From assembly GCA_965246995.1 (NCBI GenBank), contig OZ252008.1:1302001-1366000 (forward strand): 64,000 nucleotides of DNA. Reading direction: 5' to 3'. Made by a program: the position numbers and the translations under genes. Below the pieces are notes generated by a model. The model saw nothing but the letters and a program-made list of their open reading frames with translations. It was not told the DNA's origin and did no database searches. Positions 17,483 to 26,321 of this stretch are shown here, one piece after another (position 1 is the stretch's first letter; the number at the start of each line of letters is the position of its first letter). This DNA comes from VXRJ01 sp965246995 (lineage in GTDB: Bacteria; Acidobacteriota; Vicinamibacteria; Vicinamibacterales; UBA8438).

Positions 17483-19172
17483 GACCACTCTCCGGGGTGG
17501 TCCCGTCCGCTCCCGCCCTGCGCGGGGCCGAACGGATCCGGCTGCCGCGGGATTGTAGATCGGCGCGTCGCCGGCCGTCAGGTGACGGCGGCTTGGCCGG
17601 TGCGTCAAGAGCCGTTCTCGTCGGGCGCGCTGGCGTCCCGCTCGCGAGTTCACACCGGATGACGCGGCCGAGGACCTCCTCGAGCGGTTCCGCGTTCCGC
17701 TGTGCGGCCCACAGCTCCAGTTCCGTATCACCCGCCGGCGTGACACGGACCACGCAGTCCTGCTCGCCGGTCACCACGCCGATCGACGCCACGCTCTGCG
17801 CGTGGCTCCGGTCGAGCCCCTCCGCTACGCGCAGAATCGCCGAGAGCGTCCTGACGGTGCGCCGCCGCGCCCCTGAGAGGCTGCCGTACTCATCGTGCGA
17901 CCGCTTCGGCGGGCCGCGGCGATGGTAGCGGGCGGCAAGCGCCATGACTTCCACCTCTTCCGGCTCGAAGCCTCGCAGATCTCCGTTCCGGATGAGGTAG
18001 TAGGAGTGCTTGTGGTGCCTCGGGTAGCTGATATGGACGCCGATGTCGTGCAGCATCGCCGTGTACTCCAGCCATTCACGCTCGCGCGCGCCTAGGCCAT
18101 GCAGCGCCGCCGTCTGATCGAACAGGGCGAGCGCCATCCGCACCACCTGTTGGGTGTGGGGTTCCTCGATCCGGCACCGGTCGGCCAGTTCGACAACGCT
18201 GCGGCGACGTATGTCCGGGAACTGCTCCACGCGCGCGATGTGTGCCCGATTCCGGTCGATATAGTCGAGTGCGAGTCCCTCGCGGAGTGCCAGGTCACAG
18301 AGTGTCAGCTCGCGCGCTCCGAGCAACCGGAGGATCGTGCTGAGCAGGATTGAGCCGGCGACGGCCAGATCAGCGCGGCGCGGGTCGAGTCCCGGGATCG
18401 CGATCCGCCCCGGCAGATTGAGGGCGGTCAGTTCCTTCCGGAGTCGCCGGATCTGTTTCACCGGAACCCGGAGGTTGCGGAGCTCATCGGATCGGTCCGC
18501 GCGCCCGGCGCCTGCCGCGAGGGCACCGAGGCTCAGGATGGTGCCGGACGTGCCGATTACCCGGTCGAAGCCCTGCTCACGGATCTTCGCGACGACCGGG
18601 GCCAGTTCCTCCATGATGTGCTGCACCATCCGCCGTTCGTCGCGTGGCAGGATCGGATCGGTCTGCACGAACCGCTCGGTCAGACGGATGACACCCAGCT
18701 TCAGGCTTTCGGCGATCTGCGGCCGTGACGCTCGCCCCAGCGTCAGTTCCACGCTCCCGCCGCCGATATCGACCACGACGGCAGCGCTCCCTGCCACGTC
18801 GACTCCGTAGACCGCGGCTCGGTGAATGAGGCGCGCTTCCTCGCTACCGGAAATGACGCGTGTCTGGATTCCGGTCCGGTGCAGGATCTCGCCGAGGAAT
18901 TCCCGGCCGTTCTCCGCCTCGCGTACTGCGCTCGTCGCGCTGGCGATTACCTCGTCGACATGGTGCGAGTCGGCCAGTCGCTTGAACTTCGCCAGCGCGA
19001 GCAGCGCCGACCGCATCGTCAGATCGGTCAGCGCGCGACCACCCAGACCTCCGGCGCCGAGCCGCACCATCTCCTTCTCGCGGTCGACCACCTCGAACGA
19101 GTGGTCGTCCCGCACCTGCACCACGATCATGTGGACCGAATTGGTACCGATGTCGATGGCGGCAATACGCAC
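17472..19172 (-). CDS. Exopolyphosphatase/pppGpp phosphatase with HD domain
   Basis: 566 residues. The actin-like Ppx/GppA fold is clear: phosphate-1 motif IAAIDIGTNSVHMIV, then TSAVREAENG, VVDIGGGSVELTLG and IGTSGTILSL. The C-terminal third is HD-like (LEYTAMLHDIGVHISYPRHHKHS). It should hydrolyse inorganic polyphosphate and/or pppGpp in the cytoplasm. A Pro/Arg-rich tail of about 50 residues overlaps yacG and is probably disordered. The start is GTG before RIAAIDIG. The divergent neighbour encodes a CHAD domain, a polyphosphate binder, which supports a polyphosphate role. Confidence 0.92.
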   Translation of the reverse strand: MRIAAIDIGTNSVHMIVVQVRDDHSFEVVDREKEMVRLGAGGLGGRALTDLTMRSALLALAKFKRLADSHHVDEVIASATSAVREAENGREFLGEILHRTGIQTRVISGSEEARLIHRAAVYGVDVAGSAAVVVDIGGGSVELTLGRASRPQIAESLKLGVIRLTERFVQTDPILPRDERRMVQHIMEELAPVVAKIREQGFDRVIGTSGTILSLGALAAGAGRADRSDELRNLRVPVKQIRRLRKELTALNLPGRIAIPGLDPRRADLAVAGSILLSTILRLLGARELTLCDLALREGLALDYIDRNRAHIARVEQFPDIRRRSVVELADRCRIEEPHTQQVVRMALALFDQTAALHGLGAREREWLEYTAMLHDIGVHISYPRHHKHSYYLIRNGDLRGFEPEEVEVMALAARYHRRGPPKRSHDEYGSLSGARRRTVRTLSAILRVAEGLDRSHAQSVASIGVVTGEQDCVVRVTPAGDTELELWAAQRNAEPLEEVLGRVIRCELASGTPARPTRTALDAPAKPPSPDGRRRADLQSRGSRIRSAPRRAGADGTTPESGRDG

Positions 19173-19220
19173 TGGTCAGGGGTGCCTGGACAGTCGGATG
19201 GCGCGGCGGGTCGGCTTCGG

Positions 19221-19226
19221 TATAAT
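19221..19226 (+). promoter_or_regulatory. -10 box upstream of the CHAD gene
   Basis: Perfect TATAAT, about 75 bases ahead of the CHAD start, in the 129-bp ppx/CHAD divergent gap. The -35 is weak. A CTACCATGATCGG segment near 19268 resembles the TACCAT cores seen elsewhere. Confidence 0.4.
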
Positions 19227-19301
19227 CCTTCTTGCCCCCGAAACGGCCCCGGAAAACCGGGGGCATCCTACCATGATCGGTTCAGTGAGGCCCGAGGCCG
19301 G

Positions 19302-20279
19302 ATGACCGGCACGCATCCGCTGAATGCGCCGCTTGAGCGGCGCGTCCGGGCCTTGGTCCGCTCGATTCGACCGATGCTCGCGGGCGATGTAGAGCCGCTC
19401 CACCAGTGCCGCGTAGCGACCCGTCGTCTGCGCGAACTGCTGCCGCTCTGCGAGGTGGAGTTGTCGGGGCGCCTCGCGAGCCGGGCCCGCCGTCGCGTCC
19501 GCCGCCTGGGGCGTGCGCTCGGTCCGGTTCGCGAGCTGGACGTGGCGCTCGGACTGGTGCAGGAACTGGAGCCGGAGGGGCGCCTGCGTCCCTCCGGCGC
19601 CGCGCGGTTGCGGCAGCGGGTCCGAGAGGAGCGGGACCGCCAGCGGCAACGGATGTTCGTCCGTTTGAAGCCGGCTGTGCTGCGCAAGGTCGAGCGTGAC
19701 GTCGCCGAGGTGCTCAAGGCGATCGGCATGCGGGATGCGACCGACGAATGGGCGCTGGTGCTCTCGACGCGCATCGACCGGCGGGCGGAGCGGCTGCTGG
19801 ACGGGGTGAAGGACGCCGGAGCGATGTACGTCTCCGAACGCGTTCACGAGGTGCGGATTGCCGCCAAGCAACTTCGGTATGTCCTCGAGTTGTCGAAGGA
19901 CACGGGTGCGGCGGGCTTGCTGGCGGGGCAAACCGACAAGGCGATCGCCGGGCTGAAACAACTGCAGGATGCGCTCGGCCGGCTGCATGACCTGGAGATC
20001 CTGCAGGGGTTGCTGAGGACCATCGAGTCGCCGATGGCGCTTGACGAGCTGTGGGTGGTGCAACTCGATGCGCTCGACCGCCACCTGACCGAGGAGTGCC
20101 GCCGCTTGCATGGCCAGTTCGTCGCCGGACAGTCGACGCTGCTCGAAATCGGCCGCATGGCGGAACGGCTCGCCGCGCACATCCGGAACGACCACGGCGG
20201 TCGATCGGGCAGCCGCCTCCTCAAGATGACACTGGATGGCGGCAACGTTTCCCGGATGGCGCACGGGCGCCGCCAGTAG
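19302..20279 (+). CDS. CHAD domain protein
   Basis: 325 residues, alpha-helical, rich in Arg and His. It has the CHAD pattern: LHQCRVATRRLRELL near the N-terminus, then VHEVRIAAKQLRYVLEL and LKQLQDALGRLHDLEIL in the second half. The conserved basic residues of the two helical repeats bind polyphosphate. It is divergent from ppx and ends nine bases from the convergent chrA stop. No catalytic domain (no CYTH) is attached. The role is probably in targeting to or scaffolding of polyphosphate granules. Confidence 0.9.
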   Translation: MTGTHPLNAPLERRVRALVRSIRPMLAGDVEPLHQCRVATRRLRELLPLCEVELSGRLASRARRRVRRLGRALGPVRELDVALGLVQELEPEGRLRPSGAARLRQRVREERDRQRQRMFVRLKPAVLRKVERDVAEVLKAIGMRDATDEWALVLSTRIDRRAERLLDGVKDAGAMYVSERVHEVRIAAKQLRYVLELSKDTGAAGLLAGQTDKAIAGLKQLQDALGRLHDLEILQGLLRTIESPMALDELWVVQLDALDRHLTEECRRLHGQFVAGQSTLLEIGRMAERLAAHIRNDHGGRSGSRLLKMTLDGGNVSRMAHGRRQ

Positions 20280-20288
20280 CTTGCCGGC

Positions 20289-21479
20289 TTAACTTCCGCG
20301 GAGGAGGCCGCCGGCGGCGGCTCCGGCCAGGATCAGCCAGGTCGAGTTGGGTTGTTTCCACAACAGCAGGCCTGTGGTGGAGGTGGCGATCACCGCCGTT
20401 GGCAGATCGACCACCGCCGTGCGGGCCAGGGCCCACGCGACAGCACCCATCAGCCCCAGCGATGCTGCCACCACGCCGTCGAGGAGGCCGCTCAACCAGC
20501 GTGACGCGCGCAGCTTCGGAATGAGCGGCTGACTGATCGCGACAAAGACGAAGCCCGGCGCGAAGATCGCGACGGTAGCTAGAGCCGCGCCGGCCCAGCC
20601 TCCCAGCAGGTACCCGATGAACGTTGCCGTCGTGAAGACCGGTCCGGGTGTCACCTGACCGACGGTAATCGCGTCGATCAATTGCTGATCGGTGAGCCAC
20701 CCCCACCGCTCCACCAGGTCGGCGCGCAGGAACGCCAGGAGCACGTAGCCGCTTCCGAACAGCACGGAGCCTACCTTGGCGAAGAAAAGTGTCAGTCGCG
20801 TCAGTGTGAATGGCAGTTCGGAAGTCGCCGTCTCCGCCGCCGCCTGCGCCAGAAGCCGGCTCGTGCCGGCGGCCAGCGTCGCGAGTCCGGCTATCGCCGC
20901 CGCCGCGGCACGCGGTCCGGCGGCCAGCGCCAGGCCGGCGATTGCCCCGGCCGCCAGCAGCGCGAGCTCGTTGACGCCGAGGATTGAGAGCGCGAGGACA
21001 CTGGCGCCAATCACCCCGAGCGCCACTCCCCGTACGGCGCTCCGGCCAAGCTTCACGAGTGCCTGCGCGACGATTGCGATCACTACGGGACCGATGCCGT
21101 ACATGAGCCAGCCCACCTGCGGCGCCTCGCCATACCGGGCGTACGCCCAGGCAATCGCTCCGACGATCAGCGCCGCCGGGAAGATGAACGACGCGCCCGC
21201 GACCAGGAGTCCCGCCATCCCGCGATGCCGGTAGCCGAGATGGATTGCCATCTCGGTCGAGTTCGGCCCCGGAATCAGGTTGGTTGCGGCGACCAGGTCG
21301 AGGAACTCGCGATCGGTGAGCCAGCGCCGACGGTCCACCACTTCGTCGCGCATCATCGCAATGTGCGCGGCGGGTCCGCCGAATGCGATGGCGCCGAGGC
21401 GGAGGAAGAGCCTGGCCAGTTGCGGGAGCGGCACCCGACCGGGAGGCGCAGGCGCCCCGGGGTCGGCCGCCTCATTCAT
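20289..21479 (-). CDS. chrA: Chromate transporter (CHR family), two-domain
   Basis: 396 residues with about ten membrane segments. The two homologous CHR halves are visible: the first with IAFGGPAAHIAMM and NLIPGPNSTEMAIHLGY, the second with VGSVLFGSGYVLLAFL and GQVTPGPVFTTATFIGY. This is the long-chain ChrA type that exports chromate across the inner membrane. Its ATG lies inside the end of the beta-propeller gene (8-base overlap). It is the last gene of the metallo-beta-lactamase/propeller/chrA series. Transport of chromate rather than another oxyanion is inferred from family. Confidence 0.9.
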   Translation of the reverse strand: MNEAADPGAPAPPGRVPLPQLARLFLRLGAIAFGGPAAHIAMMRDEVVDRRRWLTDREFLDLVAATNLIPGPNSTEMAIHLGYRHRGMAGLLVAGASFIFPAALIVGAIAWAYARYGEAPQVGWLMYGIGPVVIAIVAQALVKLGRSAVRGVALGVIGASVLALSILGVNELALLAAGAIAGLALAAGPRAAAAAIAGLATLAAGTSRLLAQAAAETATSELPFTLTRLTLFFAKVGSVLFGSGYVLLAFLRADLVERWGWLTDQQLIDAITVGQVTPGPVFTTATFIGYLLGGWAGAALATVAIFAPGFVFVAISQPLIPKLRASRWLSGLLDGVVAASLGLMGAVAWALARTAVVDLPTAVIATSTTGLLLWKQPNSTWLILAGAAAGGLLRGS

Positions 21480-22815
21480 AGTCGGCGGCGTCCATCGACA
21501 GGCTGACGATCTCCTCGTCGTTACGCGTCAGGATGTGCTTGTTCGCGTAGGCGGGATGGACCCAGTTGACGTTGCGCAGCTCGCGCCGGTTGCCAGGCGC
21601 GGAGGTGGGCGTGATGAGGGAAGTGCGGCCCACTTCCTCGTACCCCTCCGGGCTGAGCCGGGCGATGATCAGCTCGCCCCGGTCGTTGTTGATCAGTACC
21701 CGGTTGGCATTCCGAACCATGAAGCCGGAGACCCACCGGCGTCGTTCCACTGTCGCGTCCTGGGTTTCCCAGATCCGCTCGCCCGTCTCGGCGTTCAGGC
21801 AGCGAAGCTGGCCGTAGCTGCAGATGCCGTACAGGTAGCCGCCGTCGATGATCGGCGTGGCGAGCACCGCATGCAGTCCCTCGGTCCGGATTTCGCTCTG
21901 GCTTGTCCCCTTCCAGGCGATGCTCGCTCCGGGACGGTCCTGGTTCAGGGTGAGCATCATCGGGCCGTCGTAGAAGGTGGAGAAGAATAGTTGTGCCCCC
22001 ACCTGGACCGGCACCGCCACCGTCATCGCACCGCCGACGATGTACGGTTGCTGCCAGTACACGTCGCCGGTGACCGGATTGAGCGAGGCGACCTCTTCCG
22101 GGTTCCAGACGATCAACTGCCGTGCGCCGCCCGCCTCGATGATGATGGGCTGTGCGACCCCCAGATCCTCCTCGCTCGGCAGCGCCCGCCAGATTTCCTC
22201 GCCGGTCAGCTTGTCGAATGCGACAACGCGTGCGTTGGGCGATCCGCCGACGAAGCAGAGCAGCCGTTCACCGTCCACCAGCGGCGCGCTCGCGAACCCC
22301 CAGTCGAAGCCCCACCGCATGCGGTCGACGCCGTAGTCGGCACTGTAGTCCTTCTGCCAGAGCAGCTCACCCGTGTCGACGCGAAGCGCCGAGAGCATGC
22401 CGGCGCGTCCCAGAACGTAGACCCGGTCGCCGTCGACGGTCGGAGTCGCTCCCGGTCCGACTTCCCACTGAATGCCGGCGTAGTCCGCCTCCCATTCGAC
22501 CGTCCAGAGAATCTCTCCCGTCGTTTCGTCGAGCGCCAGCGCCCGCTCGGTGCCGCGCATGCCGCGCGTCGCCTGCCAGTCCGTAATGAAGACCCGGCCA
22601 TCCGCAACCGCCGGACCGGAATAGCCCGCGTGGACCGGCGTCCGCCAGCGGACCTTCAGTCCGTCGGCGGGAAAGGTCTGCAGCAGGCCGGTCTCATGCC
22701 ATTCGCCCAGGCGTCCGGCGCCACGGAACTCCGGCCAGTCGTCAGCTCGGACCGTTGCGACAACGGCCAGGATTGCCACGCCGCAGGCCGCGGCTGCCAC
22801 GATGCGTCTCGTCAT
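21472..22815 (-). CDS. Exported PQQ-like beta-propeller protein (BamB-like fold)
   Basis: 447 residues with a signal peptide (MTRRIVAAAACGVAILAVVATVRA) and an eight-bladed propeller built of repeated ..LDE.TGE.LW.., RVDTGELLW and NAETGERIW blade ends. It opens with WPEFRGAGRLGEW, common in the PQQ_2 proteins of Acidobacteriota and Planctomycetota. PQQ-binding residues of true dehydrogenases are not obvious, so it may be structural rather than an enzyme. The start overlaps the metallo-beta-lactamase stop (ATGA) and its end overlaps chrA. Periplasmic location is inferred. Confidence 0.82.
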   Translation of the reverse strand: MTRRIVAAAACGVAILAVVATVRADDWPEFRGAGRLGEWHETGLLQTFPADGLKVRWRTPVHAGYSGPAVADGRVFITDWQATRGMRGTERALALDETTGEILWTVEWEADYAGIQWEVGPGATPTVDGDRVYVLGRAGMLSALRVDTGELLWQKDYSADYGVDRMRWGFDWGFASAPLVDGERLLCFVGGSPNARVVAFDKLTGEEIWRALPSEEDLGVAQPIIIEAGGARQLIVWNPEEVASLNPVTGDVYWQQPYIVGGAMTVAVPVQVGAQLFFSTFYDGPMMLTLNQDRPGASIAWKGTSQSEIRTEGLHAVLATPIIDGGYLYGICSYGQLRCLNAETGERIWETQDATVERRRWVSGFMVRNANRVLINNDRGELIIARLSPEGYEEVGRTSLITPTSAPGNRRELRNVNWVHPAYANKHILTRNDEEIVSLSMDAADYE

Positions 22816-23741
22816 CGACTCAACTCCTCGTAGATCGCTTCCACGTTCGCTTGCGCGTTCTCCATGCCGTAGTTCGCGAACCGGTCCGATAGCGACAGTT
22901 GCGCCGCCGCCGCCTCGGCGCTCATCCCGTTGCGGAAGGCGGTCTCGACCGCTTCCAGGAAGGCGCGGTTGAACTCGGCGTACTCCGCCAGGTCGTCCCA
23001 GGTCATCCAGCCGGTCCACGCCCGGTCGGTGCCCTGCTCGCGCCGGCCGCGTCCGGCATAGGTCGAGGGGAACGGTCCCTGGCCCGTGATCACCCGGTCG
23101 ACACCGTCGATCGCCGCTACCGCCGTAGCGAGCGTTTCCGGGAACGCCACTCCGCTCCCGCCGCGGGCGGTGTCGATGACCGGGGTCGCCTTGTCGGGGA
23201 AGAGATCGCCGAGATAGGCGGTCCGCTTCTCGGGGAAGACGACGACGATGTCACCGTCGGTGTGCGCGGGACCGAAGTAGTAGAGCTCGATCCGGTCGAG
23301 GTCATCGAGGAGCGTGTGCCGTTCGACGAAGGTGGTGTTGGGCAAGCCACGGCCGCCGGCATACTCCTCCATCGCCGCCAGATGCGTGGCGGTGTTCTCG
23401 TGCGCGATGATCTCCACCGCGTCGGGAAACTCGCCGTTGCTTCCCGCATGATCCGGGTTGGCGTGTGTCGTGATGATCGTCGTGACCGGCAGATCGGTCA
23501 CCTGCCCGAGGACGTCCAGCACCGCCTGACCCCAGCCGGGGCGCTTCGTGTCGATGAGCACCACACCACCGTTGATCTCATCGATCAGCACCAGCGTGTT
23601 CCCACCCCCGCCCGACAGGTGGTACAGGACATCGCGGACGTTCAGCGTGTCGATCTGCACAACCCGGTCGTCCTGCGCCGTGGCGGTTGCCGATGCCGCC
23701 ACCAGCGCCAGCGCCGCGACCGCGATCAGGCAGCGTCGCAT
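22812..23741 (-). CDS. Exported metallo-beta-lactamase-fold hydrolase
   Basis: 309 residues after a signal peptide (ending near ATATAQDD). The metal motif reads TTHANPDHAG (residues 92-100), so the usual HxHxDH has Asn at the second position. Later come FGPAHTDGDIVVVFPEKRTAYLGDLFPD (third His and bridging Asp) and VITGQGPFP, where the usual last His of the family (GHG/GHP) is replaced. With two ligands changed, one metal site may be altered. It heads an overlapping operon with the propeller and chrA. The ATG at 23741 is preferred to a GTG 12 bases upstream. Confidence 0.8.
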   Translation of the reverse strand: MRRCLIAVAALALVAASATATAQDDRVVQIDTLNVRDVLYHLSGGGGNTLVLIDEINGGVVLIDTKRPGWGQAVLDVLGQVTDLPVTTIITTHANPDHAGSNGEFPDAVEIIAHENTATHLAAMEEYAGGRGLPNTTFVERHTLLDDLDRIELYYFGPAHTDGDIVVVFPEKRTAYLGDLFPDKATPVIDTARGGSGVAFPETLATAVAAIDGVDRVITGQGPFPSTYAGRGRREQGTDRAWTGWMTWDDLAEYAEFNRAFLEAVETAFRNGMSAEAAAAQLSLSDRFANYGMENAQANVEAIYEELSR

Positions 23742-23772
23742 GGATTCAACCACTCGGTCCGGACTCTACTAG

Positions 23773-23946
23773 GAGCCCGTGGTGAAACCCGCTACATTCG
23801 AGCGGCGATGCATCCCGCCTGAACGGCGTTGCTCCTCGGACTGCGTCAGTCCGCGGTCGGGATATGGCCAATATCCTCCCTCGTCGCGCCTTGTCAGGCG
23901 AGCGCCTCGCCGCTCTCGGTGCTACGCGGGGTTTCACCACGGGCTC
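23773..23946. repeat. CTAG-flanked palindromic element, copy 2 (174 bp, inverted)
   Basis: GAGCCCGTGGTGAAACCC at the left end and its inverse at the right, with CTAG at 23769-23772 and 23947-23950. The interior matches copy 1 when reverse-complemented but has a single CGGACTGCGTCAGTCCG unit. The right CTAG supplies the TAG stop of the NYN gene at 23947. Confidence 0.88.
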
Positions 23947-24537
23947 CTAGAGGCTGTCGAGCAGGACGGTCGGATCGAATTCGTCGATCGACACCGGGCG
24001 CATCCGGGGAAGAGGCCCGTTCTGGAACGCCCTGGCGTCCGTCTCGATATCGAAGATATCCAGGTTCGGCATGTGCGTGTAGTCGGCGGCCAGATACTCC
24101 CGGAAGGCGAGGACGCCGATGTGGCGCTCGTCGTTCCGGCCGAGCGCGGCGAGGGCTTGACAGAAGTCCTTGTCGTGGCTCAGGAGCAGTACGTCGCCCG
24201 GACGGTGCTCGAGCGCGGCAAGCGTCTTCTCGATGCCCTCGTCAACTACCTTCCGGCCGTCCTTTCCGGTCAGTAGAACCGGGCGGAAGTGGCAGGCGAG
24301 TAACGCTTGCACGAACGGCCAGGGGACCGTCGCTTCGGGGCGGACATTTATAAAGAACATGGCCTTGGCGGACCGTCCTCCCCAGAGCCCCTCGGTAAAG
24401 CGGAAGACCGTTTCCCATCGGGGTCGATCATCCGATTGCGGCGGCCGGTTCAGAATCGTGCTGAGTGTCCCATCAACGTTCTCGCCGTCGACCAGGACGT
24501 ACACGTTGTGGCGGGCATTATCATTCGTAGACTGCAT
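23947..24537 (-). CDS. NYN-domain (LabA/DUF88-like) putative ribonuclease
   Basis: 196 residues. PIN-like NYN fold: YVLVDGENVDGTL with the first acidic residue, MFFINVRPE, KDGRKVVDEGIEKTLAAL and VLLLSHDKDFCQALAAL with the second acidic pair. The family consists of metal-dependent RNases of the PIN superfamily. It stands alone. The stop codon TAG is part of the CTAG bordering the palindromic element, so the element lies immediately after the gene. A GAAGTG-type ribosome-binding site precedes the ATG. The RNA target is unknown. Confidence 0.85.
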   Translation of the reverse strand: MQSTNDNARHNVYVLVDGENVDGTLSTILNRPPQSDDRPRWETVFRFTEGLWGGRSAKAMFFINVRPEATVPWPFVQALLACHFRPVLLTGKDGRKVVDEGIEKTLAALEHRPGDVLLLSHDKDFCQALAALGRNDERHIGVLAFREYLAADYTHMPNLDIFDIETDARAFQNGPLPRMRPVSIDEFDPTVLLDSL

Positions 24538-24648
24538 AGTTCACTTCCTGTTCGAAACTAGTGTTGTTGACCGGTAACGGCAATGTGCCTAAAAGCTACC
24601 ATGCCCGTCCAGTGACTACGCCGCCATCGCAGGCCGGTGTGTCGCTCC

Positions 24649-25911
24649 CTACAACTCGCGGACGCCGTGGCTGCGGACGAGGAAGTACGCCGCGACGACT
24701 ACCAGCAGGCCGCCGTTCATGGCGATTACCGTCGTTGTCGGCAGCACTGTCGTCAGCGAACCGCTCACCAGGCTCCCGATCGGCATCCCGCCGCGGAATG
24801 CCATCAGGTAAATGCTCATCACCCGGCCACGCAGCTCGTCCGGGACGGTCAGTTGCACCAGCGATGCCGTGAGCGAGAAGACCACCAGCAGTGCCGCCCC
24901 CGCTTGCACCAGCAGCGCGTAGCTGACGAGCGAGACCGGGAGCAGCGCGAAGGTCGCGATGGTGGCGCCGAACAGTGCCAGGACCCAGAGCAGCGTCGCT
25001 CCCATCCGGTCGAACTTGCCCAGCCAGGCCACTACCAGGGCGCCGAACACGGCGCCGATCCCGAGGCAGGTCATCATCCGGCTCAGCGTTTCCGGGTCGC
25101 CGGCAAAGATCGGCAGGAAAGCGCGAATCGGCAAACCGAGCGCCGTCGTGCAGGCGGCGAGGATGGTGAGCGTGAGGAAGACCCCGTGGCTGACAAAACG
25201 GAGTCCCCCTTTGAGTTCTTCCGCCATCGGTTTGCGGTCCGCCCGGTTCGGCGGCGGGAGTTGCATCAGCCCGAGGACGACGATGACCACGAGGAACGAG
25301 ACGCTGTTCAGTCCGAAGCAGGCGGCGAGTCCGAGCGTGGTGAACACCAGCCCGCCGATGAACGGCCCGACGGACTGCGCCAGATTGAACTGGATCGAGT
25401 TGAGGGCTACCGCGTTCGGCAGCGTGTGACGTGGGACGAGCCCCGGAATGATCGACTGGAAGGCCGGTCCACCGAACGCCTGCGCCAGCCCGGTGGTGAA
25501 CGACAAGGCCAGGATGTATGGCAGGGCGACCGTGTCGCTGACGACCAGTGCGGTCAGCGTGATGGCGCAGACCATCTGAATGGCCTGCGACGCCATCAGC
25601 AGATGGCGACGATCGTACCGGTCCGCGGTAACGCCGCCGATCAGCGTGAAGAGCAGCAGCGGCACGGCGCCTACAAACGTGTCGAGGCCCAGGTAGAAGG
25701 CGGAACCGGTCAGATCGAATACCAGCCACTGTTGCGCGAAGCGTTGCATCCAGGTGCCGACGGCGGAGGTGAACGCCGCGGTCCAGAGGTTGCGGAAGTC
25801 CCGGAACGTGAAGGCGGCGCCCAGACGGAGCAGAGCGCCGGTCAGGCCGTGGCCGGTGGGTGGCGCGTCGTGAGGGGCAGGATCCGCGGCTCGATCTACC
25901 GGTTCGGCCAC
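24649..25911 (-). CDS. MFS transporter (DHA3/enterobactin-exporter-like)
   Basis: 420 residues, about twelve membrane segments. It opens with FTFRDFRNLWTAAFTSAVGTWMQRFAQQWLVFDLTGS, the MFS_3 (EntS/DHA3) signature, and has GGVTADRYDRRHLLMASQ in the cytoplasmic loop 2-3 position. It probably exports a small molecule by proton antiport; the substrate is unknown. The GTG start (VAEPVDRAAD) overlaps the end of the DUF983 gene by 16 bases. Longer versions of the frame run into that gene and were rejected. Confidence 0.86.
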   Translation of the reverse strand: MAEPVDRAADPAPHDAPPTGHGLTGALLRLGAAFTFRDFRNLWTAAFTSAVGTWMQRFAQQWLVFDLTGSAFYLGLDTFVGAVPLLLFTLIGGVTADRYDRRHLLMASQAIQMVCAITLTALVVSDTVALPYILALSFTTGLAQAFGGPAFQSIIPGLVPRHTLPNAVALNSIQFNLAQSVGPFIGGLVFTTLGLAACFGLNSVSFLVVIVVLGLMQLPPPNRADRKPMAEELKGGLRFVSHGVFLTLTILAACTTALGLPIRAFLPIFAGDPETLSRMMTCLGIGAVFGALVVAWLGKFDRMGATLLWVLALFGATIATFALLPVSLVSYALLVQAGAALLVVFSLTASLVQLTVPDELRGRVMSIYLMAFRGGMPIGSLVSGSLTTVLPTTTVIAMNGGLLVVVAAYFLVRSHGVREL

Positions 25912-26267
25912 GGAATATAGAGCCCTTCGCCCAGGAAGACGATGCTGGTCCAGAGTGCCTTCGCGTGGCGGTGGAGCACGAACGGACCGATCGCCGCCGC
26001 CACCATCCAGATGACCGTCAATTCCGTGGTCGTCAGCGAAGTGAAGGAGCGCGTCAACAGATAGCCGGCCGCAACGAAGCCGAGGGTCAGCCCGAGGTTG
26101 ATGTAAACGGCGCCGAGCCATTGGCCCGGTTCACGCTCGAATGCCTCTCCACATCCGGAACAGCGCTCGTTCATCCGTGTCGCCGACTTGAAGAGCCGTC
26201 CGTAGCCGCAGCAGGGGCACCGCAGCCGACATCCGCGCAGCAAGATGAAAACAACCTCGCGGAACAC
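25896..26267 (-). CDS. DUF983 family zinc-ribbon membrane protein
   Basis: 123 residues. An N-terminal zinc-ribbon-like region (LRCPCCGYGRLFKSATRMNERCSGCGEAF) is followed by two hydrophobic helices (YINLGLTLGFVAAGYLL and LTVIWMVAAAIGPFVL). This matches DUF983, a small inner-membrane family often linked to heme-copper oxidase neighbourhoods, though none is here. The start is GTG, with a purine-rich GGGGGTGG just ahead. It overlaps the MFS gene downstream. Confidence 0.8.
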   Translation of the reverse strand: MFREVVFILLRGCRLRCPCCGYGRLFKSATRMNERCSGCGEAFEREPGQWLGAVYINLGLTLGFVAAGYLLTRSFTSLTTTELTVIWMVAAAIGPFVLHRHAKALWTSIVFLGEGLYIPWPNR

Positions 26268-26321
26268 GGGCCACCCCCTGTCGCGGCCATGTTAGCACCG
26301 CTACATCGGCGCCCGCTGTCA

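Noticed and set aside
15935..17746. A single 603-residue protein starting at 17746
   Set aside because: The first about 85 codons lie inside the ppx gene and are Arg-rich shadow sequence. Real similarity begins at the YacG start near 17482.
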